34,956 nucleotides of DNA from Streptomyces sp. TRM64462 (GTDB lineage Bacteria > Actinomycetota > Actinomycetes > Streptomycetales > Streptomycetaceae): contig NZ_JABWDV010000466.1 in assembly GCF_013362995.1 (NCBI RefSeq), forward strand, positions 1-34,956, given 5' to 3'. Every line of letters begins with the position of its first letter. The stretch's first letter is position 1. The notes beneath the pieces were generated by a model, which saw only the letters and a list, made by a program, of their open reading frames with translations, did no database searches and was not told the origin of the DNA. The translations under genes and the position numbers were made by a program. Below, piece after piece: positions 1 to 6,501 of the stretch.

Positions 1-801
1 AAGGGTGAGGTCAAGGACGTCCTGCTCCTCGACGTGACCCCGCTGTCCCTCGGTATCGAGACCAAGGGCGGCATCATGACGAAGCTCATCGAGCGCAACA
101 CCACGATCCCGACGAAGCGCTCCGAGATCTTCACGACGGCCGAGGACAACCAGCCGTCGGTGCAGATCCAGGTCTACCAGGGCGAGCGCGAGATCGCCGC
201 GTACAACAAGAAGCTCGGCATGTTCGAGCTGACCGGTCTGCCGCCGGCGCCCCGTGGCGTCCCGCAGATCGAGGTCGCCTTCGACATCGACGCCAACGGC
301 ATCATGCACGTGACCGCGAAGGACCTGGGCACGGGCAAGGAGCAGAAGATGACCGTCACCGGCGGCTCCTCGCTGCCGCAGGACGAGGTCAACCGGATGC
401 GCGAGGAGGCCGAGAAGTACGCGGAGGAGGACCACAAGCGCCGCGAGGCCGCCGAGAGCCGCAACCAGGGCGAGCAGCTCGTCTACCAGACCGAGAAGTT
501 CCTCGCCGACAACGCCGACAAGGTGCCCGGTGAGATCAAGACCGAGGTCGAGACGGCGGTGAACGAGCTCAAGGAGAAGCTGAAGGGCGAGGACACCGCG
601 GAGATCCGCACCGCCACCGAGAAGGTCGCGGCCGTTTCCCAGAAGCTCGGCCAGGCCATGTACGCCGACGCGCAGGCCGCCCAGGGCGCGGCCGGCGGTG
701 CCGGGGCCGGCGCCGGTGCCGGCGCGGGCGCCAAGGCCGACGACGACGTGATCGACGCCGAGATCGTCGACGACGAGAAGCCGAAGGGTGGCGCCGCATG
801 A
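1..801 (+). CDS. dnaK: Chaperone DnaK (Hsp70), C-terminal part, 5' end outside window
   Basis: Partial gene; the reading frame is open from base 1 and ends at TGA 799-801, giving 266 residues. It covers the end of the ATPase domain ([11 protein letters not shown] near residue 13), the beta-sandwich substrate-binding domain ([33 protein letters not shown]) and the helical lid. The tail is Gly/Ala-rich and ends in an acidic [11 protein letters not shown] segment typical of actinobacterial DnaK. About 350 N-terminal residues of the usual ~615 are missing because of the window edge. DnaK is the ATP-dependent cytosolic folding chaperone working with GrpE and DnaJ. The stop overlaps the grpE start (ATGA), so the two are translationally coupled. 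In Streptomyces this operon is repressed by HspR, encoded last in the operon; the promoter lies upstream of the window. Confidence 0.97.
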   Translation, partial: KGEVKDVLLLDVTPLSLGIETKGGIMTKLIERNTTIPTKRSEIFTTAEDNQPSVQIQVYQGEREIAAYNKKLGMFELTGLPPAPRGVPQIEVAFDIDANGIMHVTAKDLGTGKEQKMTVTGGSSLPQDEVNRMREEAEKYAEEDHKRREAAESRNQGEQLVYQTEKFLADNADKVPGEIKTEVETAVNELKEKLKGEDTAEIRTATEKVAAVSQKLGQAMYADAQAAQGAAGGAGAGAGAGAGAKADDDVIDAEIVDDEKPKGGAA

Positions 802-1466
802 CGGAGGAGACCCCGGGCTTCGAGGAGAAGCCCGACGTCCCCTCCGGCGCCGCTGACGACGCCGCCGAGGCCGCTGCCGAGACCTCTTCCACGGAGGAGG
901 GCTCGGCGGCCCCGGCAGGGGACGCGAACCAGACCGGCACGACCGACCAGGCGGCCGGCCTGACCGCCCAGCTGGACCAGGTGCGCACCGCGCTCTCCGA
1001 GCGCACCGCGGACCTCCAGCGGCTCCAGGCCGAGTACCAGAACTACCGCCGCCGGGTCGAGCGCGACCGCGTCGCCGTCAAGGAGGTCGCCGTCGCGAAC
1101 CTGCTCGGCGAGCTGCTGCCGGTGCTCGACGACATCGGCCGGGCCCGTGAGCACGGCGAGCTGGTGGGCGGCTTCAAGTCGGTCGCCGAGTCGCTGGAGA
1201 CCGTGGTCGCCAAGATGGGCCTCCAGCAGTTCGGCAAGGAGGGCGAGCCCTTCGACCCGACCGTGCACGAGGCGCTGATGCACTCGTACGCGCCGGACGT
1301 CACCGAGACGACCTGCGTGGCGATCCTTCAGCCGGGGTACCGGATCGGCGAGCGGACCATCCGTCCCGCGCGTGTCGCCGTCGCCGAGCCCCAGCCGGGC
1401 GCCGCGTCGGCGCCCAAGGAAGAGAAGTCGGCCGACGAGGAGAGCGGTGGCCCCGAAGAGGGCTGA
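798..1466 (+). CDS. grpE: Nucleotide exchange factor GrpE
   Basis: The product is a 222-aa GrpE. The ATG at 798 overlaps the dnaK stop by 4 bp. An acidic, disordered N-terminus (to about residue 50) precedes a long coiled-coil ([20 protein letters not shown], then [16 protein letters not shown]) and the C-terminal beta-domain with [14 protein letters not shown] and [18 protein letters not shown], the usual GrpE signature region. The acidic/proline tail is common in actinobacteria. GrpE drives ADP release from DnaK and acts as a homodimer. It sits in the conserved order dnaK-grpE-dnaJ-hspR. A strong hairpin lies between it and dnaJ. Confidence 0.96.
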   Translation: MTEETPGFEEKPDVPSGAADDAAEAAAETSSTEEGSAAPAGDANQTGTTDQAAGLTAQLDQVRTALSERTADLQRLQAEYQNYRRRVERDRVAVKEVAVANLLGELLPVLDDIGRAREHGELVGGFKSVAESLETVVAKMGLQQFGKEGEPFDPTVHEALMHSYAPDVTETTCVAILQPGYRIGERTIRPARVAVAEPQPGAASAPKEEKSADEESGGPEEG

Positions 1467-1472
1467 CAGCCG

Positions 1473-1504
1473 CGGGGCCGGCGGTCCCAGGACCGCCGGC
1501 CCCG
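1473..1504 (+). promoter_or_regulatory. Intra-operon hairpin between grpE and dnaJ
   Basis: A perfect inverted repeat lies in the 75-bp grpE-dnaJ gap. Arm CGGGGCCGGCGGTCC (1473-1487) pairs with GGACCGCCGGCCCCG (1490-1504), a 15-bp stem around a 2-nt centre. No T-run follows, so full termination is uncertain. It could be a partial attenuator, an mRNA-processing or 3'-stabilising element, or a boundary that lowers dnaJ-hspR expression relative to dnaK-grpE. The structure is seen directly; the function is inferred. Confidence 0.55.
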
Positions 1505-1541
1505 GCGCTGACGCAGTGATCGTCCGGGAGGAGGGACGTCG

Positions 1542-2726
1542 ATGAGTACGAAGGACTTCGTCGAGAAGGACTACTACAAGGTCCTCGGCGTCCCCAAGGA
1601 CGCCACCGAGGCCGAGATCAAGAAGGCGTACCGGAAGCTCGCCCGCGAGTACCACCCGGACGCCAACAAGGGCGACGCGAGTGCCGAGGCCCGCTTCAAG
1701 GAGATCTCCGAGGCGAACGACGTCCTCGGCGACCCCAAGAAGCGCAAGGAGTACGACGAGGCCCGCGCGCTCTTCGGCAACGGCGGCTTCCGTCCCGGAC
1801 CGGGTGGTGCGGGCGGCACGTTCAACTTCGACCTGGGCGACCTCTTCGGAGGCGGCGCGCCGGGCGGCGGTCCGGGCGGTGCCGGGGCCGGCGGCTTCGG
1901 CGGCGGGCTCGGGGACGTGTTCGGCGGGCTGTTCAACCGCGGCGCCGGCACCCGTACGCAGCCGCGGCGGGGCCAGGACATCGAGTCCGAGGTGACGCTC
2001 AGCTTCACCGAGGCGGTGGACGGGGCCACGGTCCCGCTCCGGATGTCCAGCCAGCAGCCGTGCCAGGCCTGCTCCGGCACCGGCGACAAGAACGGCACGC
2101 CGCGCGTGTGCCCGACGTGCGTCGGCACCGGGCAGATCTCGCGCGGCGGCAGCGGCTCGTTCTCGCTGACCGACCCGTGCGTGGACTGCAAGGGCCGCGG
2201 GCTCATCGCCCAGGATCCCTGCGAGGTCTGCCACGGCAGCGGCCGCGCCAAGTCGTCGCGCACCATGCAGGTCCGCATCCCGGCGGGCGTCTCCGACGGG
2301 CAGCGGATCCGGCTGCGCGGCAAGGGCGCGCCCGGCGAGCGGGGCGGCCCGGCCGGCGACCTGTACGTGGTCGTCCATGTCGACGCCCACCCCGTGTTCG
2401 GCCGCAGGGGCGACAACCTCACCGTCACGGTGCCCGTCTCGTTCGCCGAGGCGGCCCTGGGCGGCGAGATCAAGGTGCCGACGCTCGGCGGGCCCCCGGT
2501 CACGCTGAAGATCCCGGCCGGCACACCCAACGGCCGTACGATGCGCGCCCGGGGCAAGGGCGCCACCCGCAAGGACGGTACGCGCGGGGACCTCCTGGTC
2601 ACCGTGGAGGTCGCCGTGCCGAAGGAGCTGGACGACAAGGCGCGCGACGCTCTGGAGGCGTACCGTCAGGCGACCGTGGGCGACGACCCGCGGGCGGAGC
2701 TGTTCCAGGCCGCGAAGGGGGCTTGA
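1542..2726 (+). CDS. dnaJ: Co-chaperone DnaJ (Hsp40, type I)
   Basis: The product is 394 aa. The ATG at 1542 is preceded by a good ribosome binding site (GGGAGGAGGGA). The J-domain spans about residues 11-75 with the essential HPD at 38-40. A Gly/Phe-rich linker (about 80-150) follows. The zinc-binding region has four CxxCxGxG motifs: CQACSGTG (from 174), CPTCVGTG (190), CVDCKGRG (213) and CEVCHGSG (227). The C-terminal substrate-binding domain completes a type I DnaJ of normal length. It stimulates DnaK ATPase and delivers substrates. It is separated from hspR by only 4 bp. Confidence 0.97.
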   Translation: MSTKDFVEKDYYKVLGVPKDATEAEIKKAYRKLAREYHPDANKGDASAEARFKEISEANDVLGDPKKRKEYDEARALFGNGGFRPGPGGAGGTFNFDLGDLFGGGAPGGGPGGAGAGGFGGGLGDVFGGLFNRGAGTRTQPRRGQDIESEVTLSFTEAVDGATVPLRMSSQQPCQACSGTGDKNGTPRVCPTCVGTGQISRGGSGSFSLTDPCVDCKGRGLIAQDPCEVCHGSGRAKSSRTMQVRIPAGVSDGQRIRLRGKGAPGERGGPAGDLYVVVHVDAHPVFGRRGDNLTVTVPVSFAEAALGGEIKVPTLGGPPVTLKIPAGTPNGRTMRARGKGATRKDGTRGDLLVTVEVAVPKELDDKARDALEAYRQATVGDDPRAELFQAAKGA

Positions 2727-2730
2727 CGCA

Positions 2731-3186
2731 ATGGACCCACGCCGACGCAACCCGTACGAACTGACCGACGAGACGCCCGTCTACGTCATCTCGGTGGCCG
2801 CCCAGCTCAGCGGTCTGCACCCGCAGACGCTGCGCCAGTACGACAGGCTGGGTCTGGTCTCCCCGGACCGTACCGCCGGGCGCGGCCGGCGCTACTCGGC
2901 CCGTGACATCGAGCTGCTCCGGCAGGTGCAGCAGCTGTCGCAGGACGAGGGCATCAACCTGGCCGGAATCAAGCGCATCATCGAACTGGAGAACCAGGTC
3001 ACCGCGCTGGAGGCCCGGGTGGCCGAGCTGACATCGGCGCTGGAGGGCGCGGCGGTGGCGATGCGTCAGCGCGAGGCCCAGGTCCACGCCTCGTACCGGC
3101 GTGACCTGGTGCCGTATCAGGACGTGCAGCAGACCAGTGCGTTGGTGGTGTGGCGGCCGGGCGGCAAGCGCGGCGGCGGCGAATAG
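2731..3186 (+). CDS. hspR: Heat-shock repressor HspR (MerR family)
   Basis: The product is 151 aa, starting 4 bp after the dnaJ stop, with a purine-rich stretch at the dnaJ 3' end serving as ribosome binding site. A MerR-type winged helix spans about residues 17-85 (VISVAAQLSGLHPQTLRQYD; GRGRRYSARDIELLRQVQQL), followed by a coiled-coil and the C-terminal SALVVWRP segment seen in actinobacterial HspR. In Streptomyces HspR, assisted by DnaK as co-repressor, binds HAIR repeats upstream of dnaK, clpB and lon. A matching HAIR is present here at 6419-6437 in front of clpB, so this protein probably controls both loci. Confidence 0.95.
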   Translation: MDPRRRNPYELTDETPVYVISVAAQLSGLHPQTLRQYDRLGLVSPDRTAGRGRRYSARDIELLRQVQQLSQDEGINLAGIKRIIELENQVTALEARVAELTSALEGAAVAMRQREAQVHASYRRDLVPYQDVQQTSALVVWRPGGKRGGGE

Positions 3187-3207
3187 ATCCCTGCTTGTGC
3201 GGTGGTG

Positions 3208-3230
3208 GGCCCCCTCCTCGGAGGGGGCCT
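3208..3230 (+). terminator. Rho-independent-type terminator of the dnaK operon
   Basis: A perfect 9-bp stem, GGCCCCCTC (3208-3216) with GAGGGGGCC (3221-3229), has a 4-nt loop and is followed by TTT. It lies 21 bp after the hspR stop and just before the lipoprotein start region. Confidence 0.85.
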
Positions 3231-3251
3231 TTCGCGTGCCATGATCCGTGC

Positions 3252-3911
3252 ATGCGTACGAGGGGGAGCAGGGCGGTTGTGGCGGTGGCGGCGCTCGTGG
3301 TGGCGGCCGCGGGGTGCGGCACGAGCGGGGCGGGCTCAGGCTCCGGCCCCGGCTCAGGCGGTTCGGGGGCGGGGGCCGTGGCGCCGGGGGCTCCGACGCC
3401 GGGCCTGGTGATGCCGTCGACGCTGCCGACCCGGCCTTCCGACATGTCCCTGTGGCCGACCGAGGCGCCCGAACCCGAGGGGCCCTGTCCCGCGTCGGGG
3501 GTGCGGGTCTCGCTGGGCATCACCGACGGGGCGCTGGGGCTGCGGGCGATGGGCGTGCTGCTCGACAACTGCGGTACGCGGCCGTTCGAGGTGAGCGGCT
3601 ACCCGGACGTCGCCGTGCTCGACGAGCGGCGCGAGGACCTGGAGGTGACCGTGCGGCGCGGTACCGAGGCGGCAGGCGGCACGGCGCGCCCCACGAGGAT
3701 CGTGCTGCGCCCGGGGCAGCGGGCCCAGGCGTCGGTGATGTGGCGGAACACGGTGACCCGCGCGGACGTGCCGGCGACGAGCGGCGCGTATCTGCGCGTG
3801 CGGCCGGCGCCGGGCGTCGAGCCCCAGACGGTCGCCCCGCACGACGGCCCGATGGACCTGGGCAACACCGGCGCGGTGGACGTCACGCCCTGGCAGCTCG
3901 CGGAACGCTGA
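3252..3911 (+). CDS. DUF4232-type lipoprotein
   Basis: A start at ATG 3252 gives 219 residues. The N-terminus has a basic start (RTRGSR), a hydrophobic stretch and a lipobox AAAGC with lipidated Cys22, so the protein is probably anchored on the outer face of the membrane. A Gly/Ser/Pro linker to about residue 55 precedes a beta-rich domain with LGITDGALGLRAMGVLLDNC, FEVSGYPDVAVLD, IVLRPGQRAQASVMW and a C-terminal VDVTPWQL, the pattern of DUF4232 proteins. Two conserved cysteines probably pair. Function is unknown. The start has no Shine-Dalgarno sequence; CATGAT at 3240-3245 could be a -10 with a leaderless start. It is convergent with the LuxR-type gene. Confidence 0.82.
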   Translation: MRTRGSRAVVAVAALVVAAAGCGTSGAGSGSGPGSGGSGAGAVAPGAPTPGLVMPSTLPTRPSDMSLWPTEAPEPEGPCPASGVRVSLGITDGALGLRAMGVLLDNCGTRPFEVSGYPDVAVLDERREDLEVTVRRGTEAAGGTARPTRIVLRPGQRAQASVMWRNTVTRADVPATSGAYLRVRPAPGVEPQTVAPHDGPMDLGNTGAVDVTPWQLAER

Positions 3912-4013
3912 CCACCGGGCCGCCCGGCCGCCCGGGCCGCCCGGCCACCGAGGACCACTCGCCCGGCCGCCCAGCCGCCCAGCCGCCCGGCCGGCCGCGC
4001 AGGGCGTCCGCGC
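3912..4013. other. C-rich convergent intergenic spacer
   Basis: This 102-bp gap between two convergent stop codons is filled by degenerate GCCGCCCGGCC repeats able to form several alternative GC hairpins. It probably ends transcription from both sides. No gene is visible. Confidence 0.45.
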
Positions 4014-5090
4014 TCAGTCGCAGGAGGCGGACTGGTCGTGCCCGCGGGCCTGTTCCGGCTCCTCCGCGGGGCACCCCGTACCCGGCGCGGACAGGCAGCC
4101 GCCCGCCTCGTCGTCCAGGATCCCGGAACGGGCGATGAGATAGCCGAGCTGGGCCCGGCTGCCGCTGCCCAGCGTGGACGCGAGCTTCGCGATGTGGGCG
4201 CGGCACGTCCGTACGTTCATCCCGAGGCGGCGGGCGATGGCCTCGTCCACGTGCCCCTCGACCAGCAGCTTGGCGATGGACCGCTGGATGCCGCTGATGC
4301 CGCCCCGCGCGGGGGCGTACGAGACGACCTCCTCCTCCCACGGGATGCCGTGCAGCCAGAACTGCTCGAAGACGCCCACGAGGTACTGCACAAGACCCTC
4401 GTGGCGCAGTTCCAGGGCGACTTGGCGGTCGCTGCGCGCCGGTATGAACGCTATCTTCCGGTCGACGATGATGAGCCGGTCGATGATCTCCTCAAGGGTG
4501 CGGACCTCCAGCCCGTACGGCATGATCCGCTCGACGTACCCCATCGTCGCCGAGTGGTGGCGGGCGGTGTGCTGGTAGAGGGTGCGCATCCGGACGCCGC
4601 GGTCGAGGAGCGGCTCGACCCGGCGCAGCCCCGCCTTCACGGTCTCCGGCCTGCGGCCGCTGCCGGGCTGGACGGTGAGCAGCTCGACCGAGCACTCCTC
4701 CATCACGCGGTCGAGCTGGGAGTTGATGACGGCGAGGCCCTCCAGGACGTTGATGGCGGCGGAGGGCGTGGAGGTCGCCGTGGTGATCGTCATGAACGGC
4801 TCGAATGCATCGGCCAACGACAGGGCGCGCTGCCGCCGCTGCTGGATCTCCCGCTCTATGGGGTGTATCAGCTGGTTGAGGGCGATGGACGGAGGCACGG
4901 GCCGCAGCAGCTGGGGGTCGTCCGGGTCGGGGCAGAGCAGGGCGAGGTCGATCAGGCAGGGCGCCGCGTCGACGATTTCGGAGCGGGCTATCCGGCCGGC
5001 GCGCAGGGCGGCCGCGTACAGGTGCTTTCCGGCTTCGCACAGCTCGTCATGAGTGTGCCCGGTTTCCGGATCATCCACCTCTGACCGCAT
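4014..5090 (-). CDS. LuxR-type regulator with TrmB/PLD-like sensor region
   Basis: The product is 358 aa. The ATG at 5090 is chosen because AGGGGGG lies 5-6 nt upstream; an in-frame ATG at 5126 lacks a ribosome binding site. An N-terminal helical region (about 15-80, ELCEAGKHLYAAALRAGRIA) resembles a TrmB/MarR-type DNA-binding or dimer domain. The middle (115-245) resembles the phospholipase D-like effector region of TrmB-type regulators (VELLTVQPG; LLDRGVRMRTLYQHTARHH; LIIVDRKIAFIPA). A GerE/LuxR helix-turn-helix follows at about 262-325 (VDEAIARRLGMNVRTCRAHI). No receiver domain is present. The 33-residue tail is Cys/Pro/Gly-rich. It is divergent from the EPTWE-repeat peptide gene, with a palindrome (5106-5124) just upstream of its start. 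It probably controls that unit and itself; the ligand is unknown. Confidence 0.85.
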   Translation of the reverse strand: MRSEVDDPETGHTHDELCEAGKHLYAAALRAGRIARSEIVDAAPCLIDLALLCPDPDDPQLLRPVPPSIALNQLIHPIEREIQQRRQRALSLADAFEPFMTITTATSTPSAAINVLEGLAVINSQLDRVMEECSVELLTVQPGSGRRPETVKAGLRRVEPLLDRGVRMRTLYQHTARHHSATMGYVERIMPYGLEVRTLEEIIDRLIIVDRKIAFIPARSDRQVALELRHEGLVQYLVGVFEQFWLHGIPWEEEVVSYAPARGGISGIQRSIAKLLVEGHVDEAIARRLGMNVRTCRAHIAKLASTLGSGSRAQLGYLIARSGILDDEAGGCLSAPGTGCPAEEPEQARGHDQSASCD

Positions 5091-5105
5091 TTGCACCCCC
5101 CTCAG

Positions 5106-5124
5106 GGTCCTGTATTTCAGGAAC
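5106..5124. promoter_or_regulatory. Palindrome upstream of the LuxR-type gene, candidate operator
   Basis: GGTCCTGTATTTCAGGAAC is an imperfect 19-bp palindrome around the T at 5115; the core TCCTG-N5-CAGGA is perfect. It lies 16 bp upstream of the regulator start and about 95 bp upstream of the peptide gene. Its AT-containing centre stands out from the GC-rich surroundings. Binding by the adjacent regulator is an inference. Confidence 0.5.
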
Positions 5125-5218
5125 ATGATGCCTGGACTGGCTGGTGGAAGTGTTCGGAGTGAGCCATCGTCATAGGCGCGGGGGAGGAGGTAAGGACAAA
5201 AAGAGGTGGAGATCGTCC

Positions 5219-5503
5219 ATGACCAGGATGGTTCGTGCACTTAGCGCCATAGCTGTCGCCGCCGCGGCCACGCTGGGTGCCGTCGCAGCCAGCGGGGAGC
5301 CGACGTGGGAGAGCACCGCCGCAGGCAGTGTCGCCGCGGGCGAGCCCACGTGGGATGCCGGACCCGCGAGCCCGCGCGAACCCACTTGGGAGGTCGCACC
5401 CGAGCGTGTGAGCGATCCCACTTGGGAGATCGCCCCCGCCGGTGCCGCCGACGGGACCGGTGAGCCTACCTGGGAGACCGCTCCTGCGGGTGTCGCGGCA
5501 TGA
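5219..5503 (+). CDS. Secreted small peptide with five EPTWE repeats
   Basis: A start at ATG 5219 gives 94 residues, with GAGGTGGAG 7 nt upstream. Residues 1-25 form a Sec-type signal peptide (basic TRMVR, an Ala/Val core, AVAAS before the first repeat). The mature part is five copies of [E/D]PTW[E/D] at residues 27-31, 42-46, 54-58, 66-70 and 82-86, spaced 15, 12, 12 and 16 residues and separated by Ala/Pro/Gly linkers. Synonymous codons differ between copies (Pro CCG, CCC, CCT; Thr ACG, ACT, ACC; Glu GAG, GAA), which indicates selection on the peptide. There is no cysteine. The stop overlaps the next gene (ATGA). I do not recognise the family; a signalling peptide or a multi-core modified-peptide precursor are possibilities. 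Confidence 0.8.
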   Translation: MTRMVRALSAIAVAAAATLGAVAASGEPTWESTAAGSVAAGEPTWDAGPASPREPTWEVAPERVSDPTWEIAPAGAADGTGEPTWETAPAGVAA

Positions 5504-5817
5504 ACGTCCCCGATGACCCCCGCTTCCGGCGCGAGATGGCGTCCGCCTACCGTTCCGGGTGGCACTTCATCGACCTCGTCACCGCTGTGCCGCAAGGTGG
5601 CGATTCGTTGATGGTCACTCTCTTCGGTGAGCCCATCGTCATCACGCGCGGAGACGATGAGGACATCCGCGCCTACCGGTGCCTGCGCCGGCCCCGGGGT
5701 GCCCCGCAGCCCGTCCGCTGCGCCATTCGCTACGGAATGATTTTCGTCAACCTCGACCAGCGCGACCACCAGCTCGTCGGGGCCGAGACCACCACCGCCA
5801 CCCCCCGCAGCGCCTGA
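5500..5817 (+). CDS. Rieske-oxygenase-like miniprotein lacking cluster ligands
   Basis: The product is 105 aa, translationally coupled to the repeat peptide by a 4-bp overlap. The pattern W21HFIDLVTAVPQGGD35, FGEPIVITRGDD (42-53), DIRAY (55-59) and YGMIFVNLDQ (78-87) follows the N-terminal half of the Rieske domain of ring-hydroxylating oxygenase alpha subunits, including the post-cluster GxIFVNLD strand. The usual CxH ligand pair is replaced by Y59-R-C-L-R-R, and the CxxH half with its loop is deleted, so a [2Fe-2S] cluster is unlikely. The codons look normal. It may be a binding or immunity partner of the peptide, or a decayed enzyme kept as a fold. The family resemblance is judged by eye. 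Confidence 0.72.
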   Translation: MNVPDDPRFRREMASAYRSGWHFIDLVTAVPQGGDSLMVTLFGEPIVITRGDDEDIRAYRCLRRPRGAPQPVRCAIRYGMIFVNLDQRDHQLVGAETTTATPRSA

Positions 5818-5859
5818 GCGATCCCCCCGTCGTTGTAGATCGCTCAGGTGCTTCCCCCA

Positions 5860-5904
5860 CACAGCGGCGCCATCGTGGACCTGAAACACGATGGCGCCGC
5901 TGTG
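5860..5904. terminator. Strong terminator of the peptide operon
   Basis: CACAGCGGCGCCATCGTG (5860-5877) pairs perfectly with 5887-5904 (18-bp stem, 9-nt loop), followed by CTTTTC. It closes the peptide and Rieske-like unit and can also serve the convergent PPOX-type gene ending at 5967. Confidence 0.92.
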
Positions 5905-5916
5905 CTTTTCGCATGC

Positions 5917-5952
5917 GTACGGGCTTCCGTACGGGCTTCCGTACGGACTTCG
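5917..5952. repeat. Three tandem 12-bp repeats
   Basis: GTACGGGCTTCC occurs twice in a row (5917-5928, 5929-5940), followed by the variant GTACGGACTTCG (5941-5952). A further GTACGG follows at 5961. It lies between the terminator and the 3' end of the PPOX-type gene. Confidence 0.75.
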
Positions 5953-5966
5953 TCGCCTGCGTACGG

Positions 5967-6380
5967 TCAGGCGCGGCCCATCGCCCGCGTGAGGGTGATC
6001 TCGATGACGACCCGGTCCGGGTTCGGCGCCGGCGTCCGCCCGTAGCGCTCCGCGTACCGCGCGACCGCGTCCGCGACGGCCTCCGGCTCCGTACGGATCA
6101 CGGCGCGGCCCTCCAGCGTGGCCCAGCGGCCCTCGGCCACCTGGCAGACGGCGACGCGCGCGCCCTCCGGGCCGGCCGCGAGGACGTTGGCGACCTTCCG
6201 GCTGTGCTTGTTGGTGATCACCCGGGCGATGCCCTTCCCGCCGCCCTCGGGGTCGTACGTCACACCCACCGGCACCACGTGCGGGGAGCCGTCCTGGCGG
6301 GGCGTGGTCAGCGTGCACATATGGCGCTCGCGCCAGAAGCTGACATAGGAGTCGTCGGGGTCGCGCAGGTCGATGGCCAT
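5967..6380 (-). CDS. PPOX-class FMN/F420-binding oxidoreductase
   Basis: The product is 137 aa, with ATG at 6380. It has the split-barrel fold pattern of pyridoxamine-5'-phosphate-oxidase-like proteins: [71 protein letters not shown] and an [13 protein letters not shown] end. Length and motifs fit the small actinobacterial F420-dependent PPOX class. The substrate is not predictable. It lacks a ribosome binding site; TAGGTT (minus strand, 6393-6388) lies 7 nt before the ATG, suggesting a leaderless transcript. It is divergent from clpB across a HAIR site, so it may be heat-shock controlled. Confidence 0.85.
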   Translation of the reverse strand: MAIDLRDPDDSYVSFWRERHMCTLTTPRQDGSPHVVPVGVTYDPEGGGKGIARVITNKHSRKVANVLAAGPEGARVAVCQVAEGRWATLEGRAVIRTEPEAVADAVARYAERYGRTPAPNPDRVVIEITLTRAMGRA

Positions 6381-6418
6381 GGGCCGGAACCTACCGGTGG
6401 CTGCTGGCACCAGCCACA

Positions 6419-6437
6419 TTGAGTGCAGTAGACTCAA
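6419..6437. promoter_or_regulatory. HAIR operator for HspR
   Basis: TTGAGT (6419-6424), a 7-bp spacer and ACTCAA (6432-6437) match the HspR-associated inverted repeat consensus CTTGAGT-N7-ACTCAAG in 12 of 14 positions. It lies 65 bp upstream of the clpB start; TAGACT (6430-6435), a possible clpB -10, overlaps the right arm. It is also only 26 bp from the putative -10 of the divergent PPOX-type gene. Confidence 0.9.
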
Positions 6438-6501
6438 CTTTGTGGACGTTGGCCGAGGCAGGCCATAGACCCAGCGCCATAGCCAGGAGGAGAGGCAGTA
6501 C

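Noticed and set aside
483..2750. A 755-codon open frame on the minus strand across the dnaK-dnaJ genes
   Set aside because: It is antisense to three recognised chaperone genes and arises from high third-position GC; the translation is low-complexity Arg/Ala/Gly without any domain.
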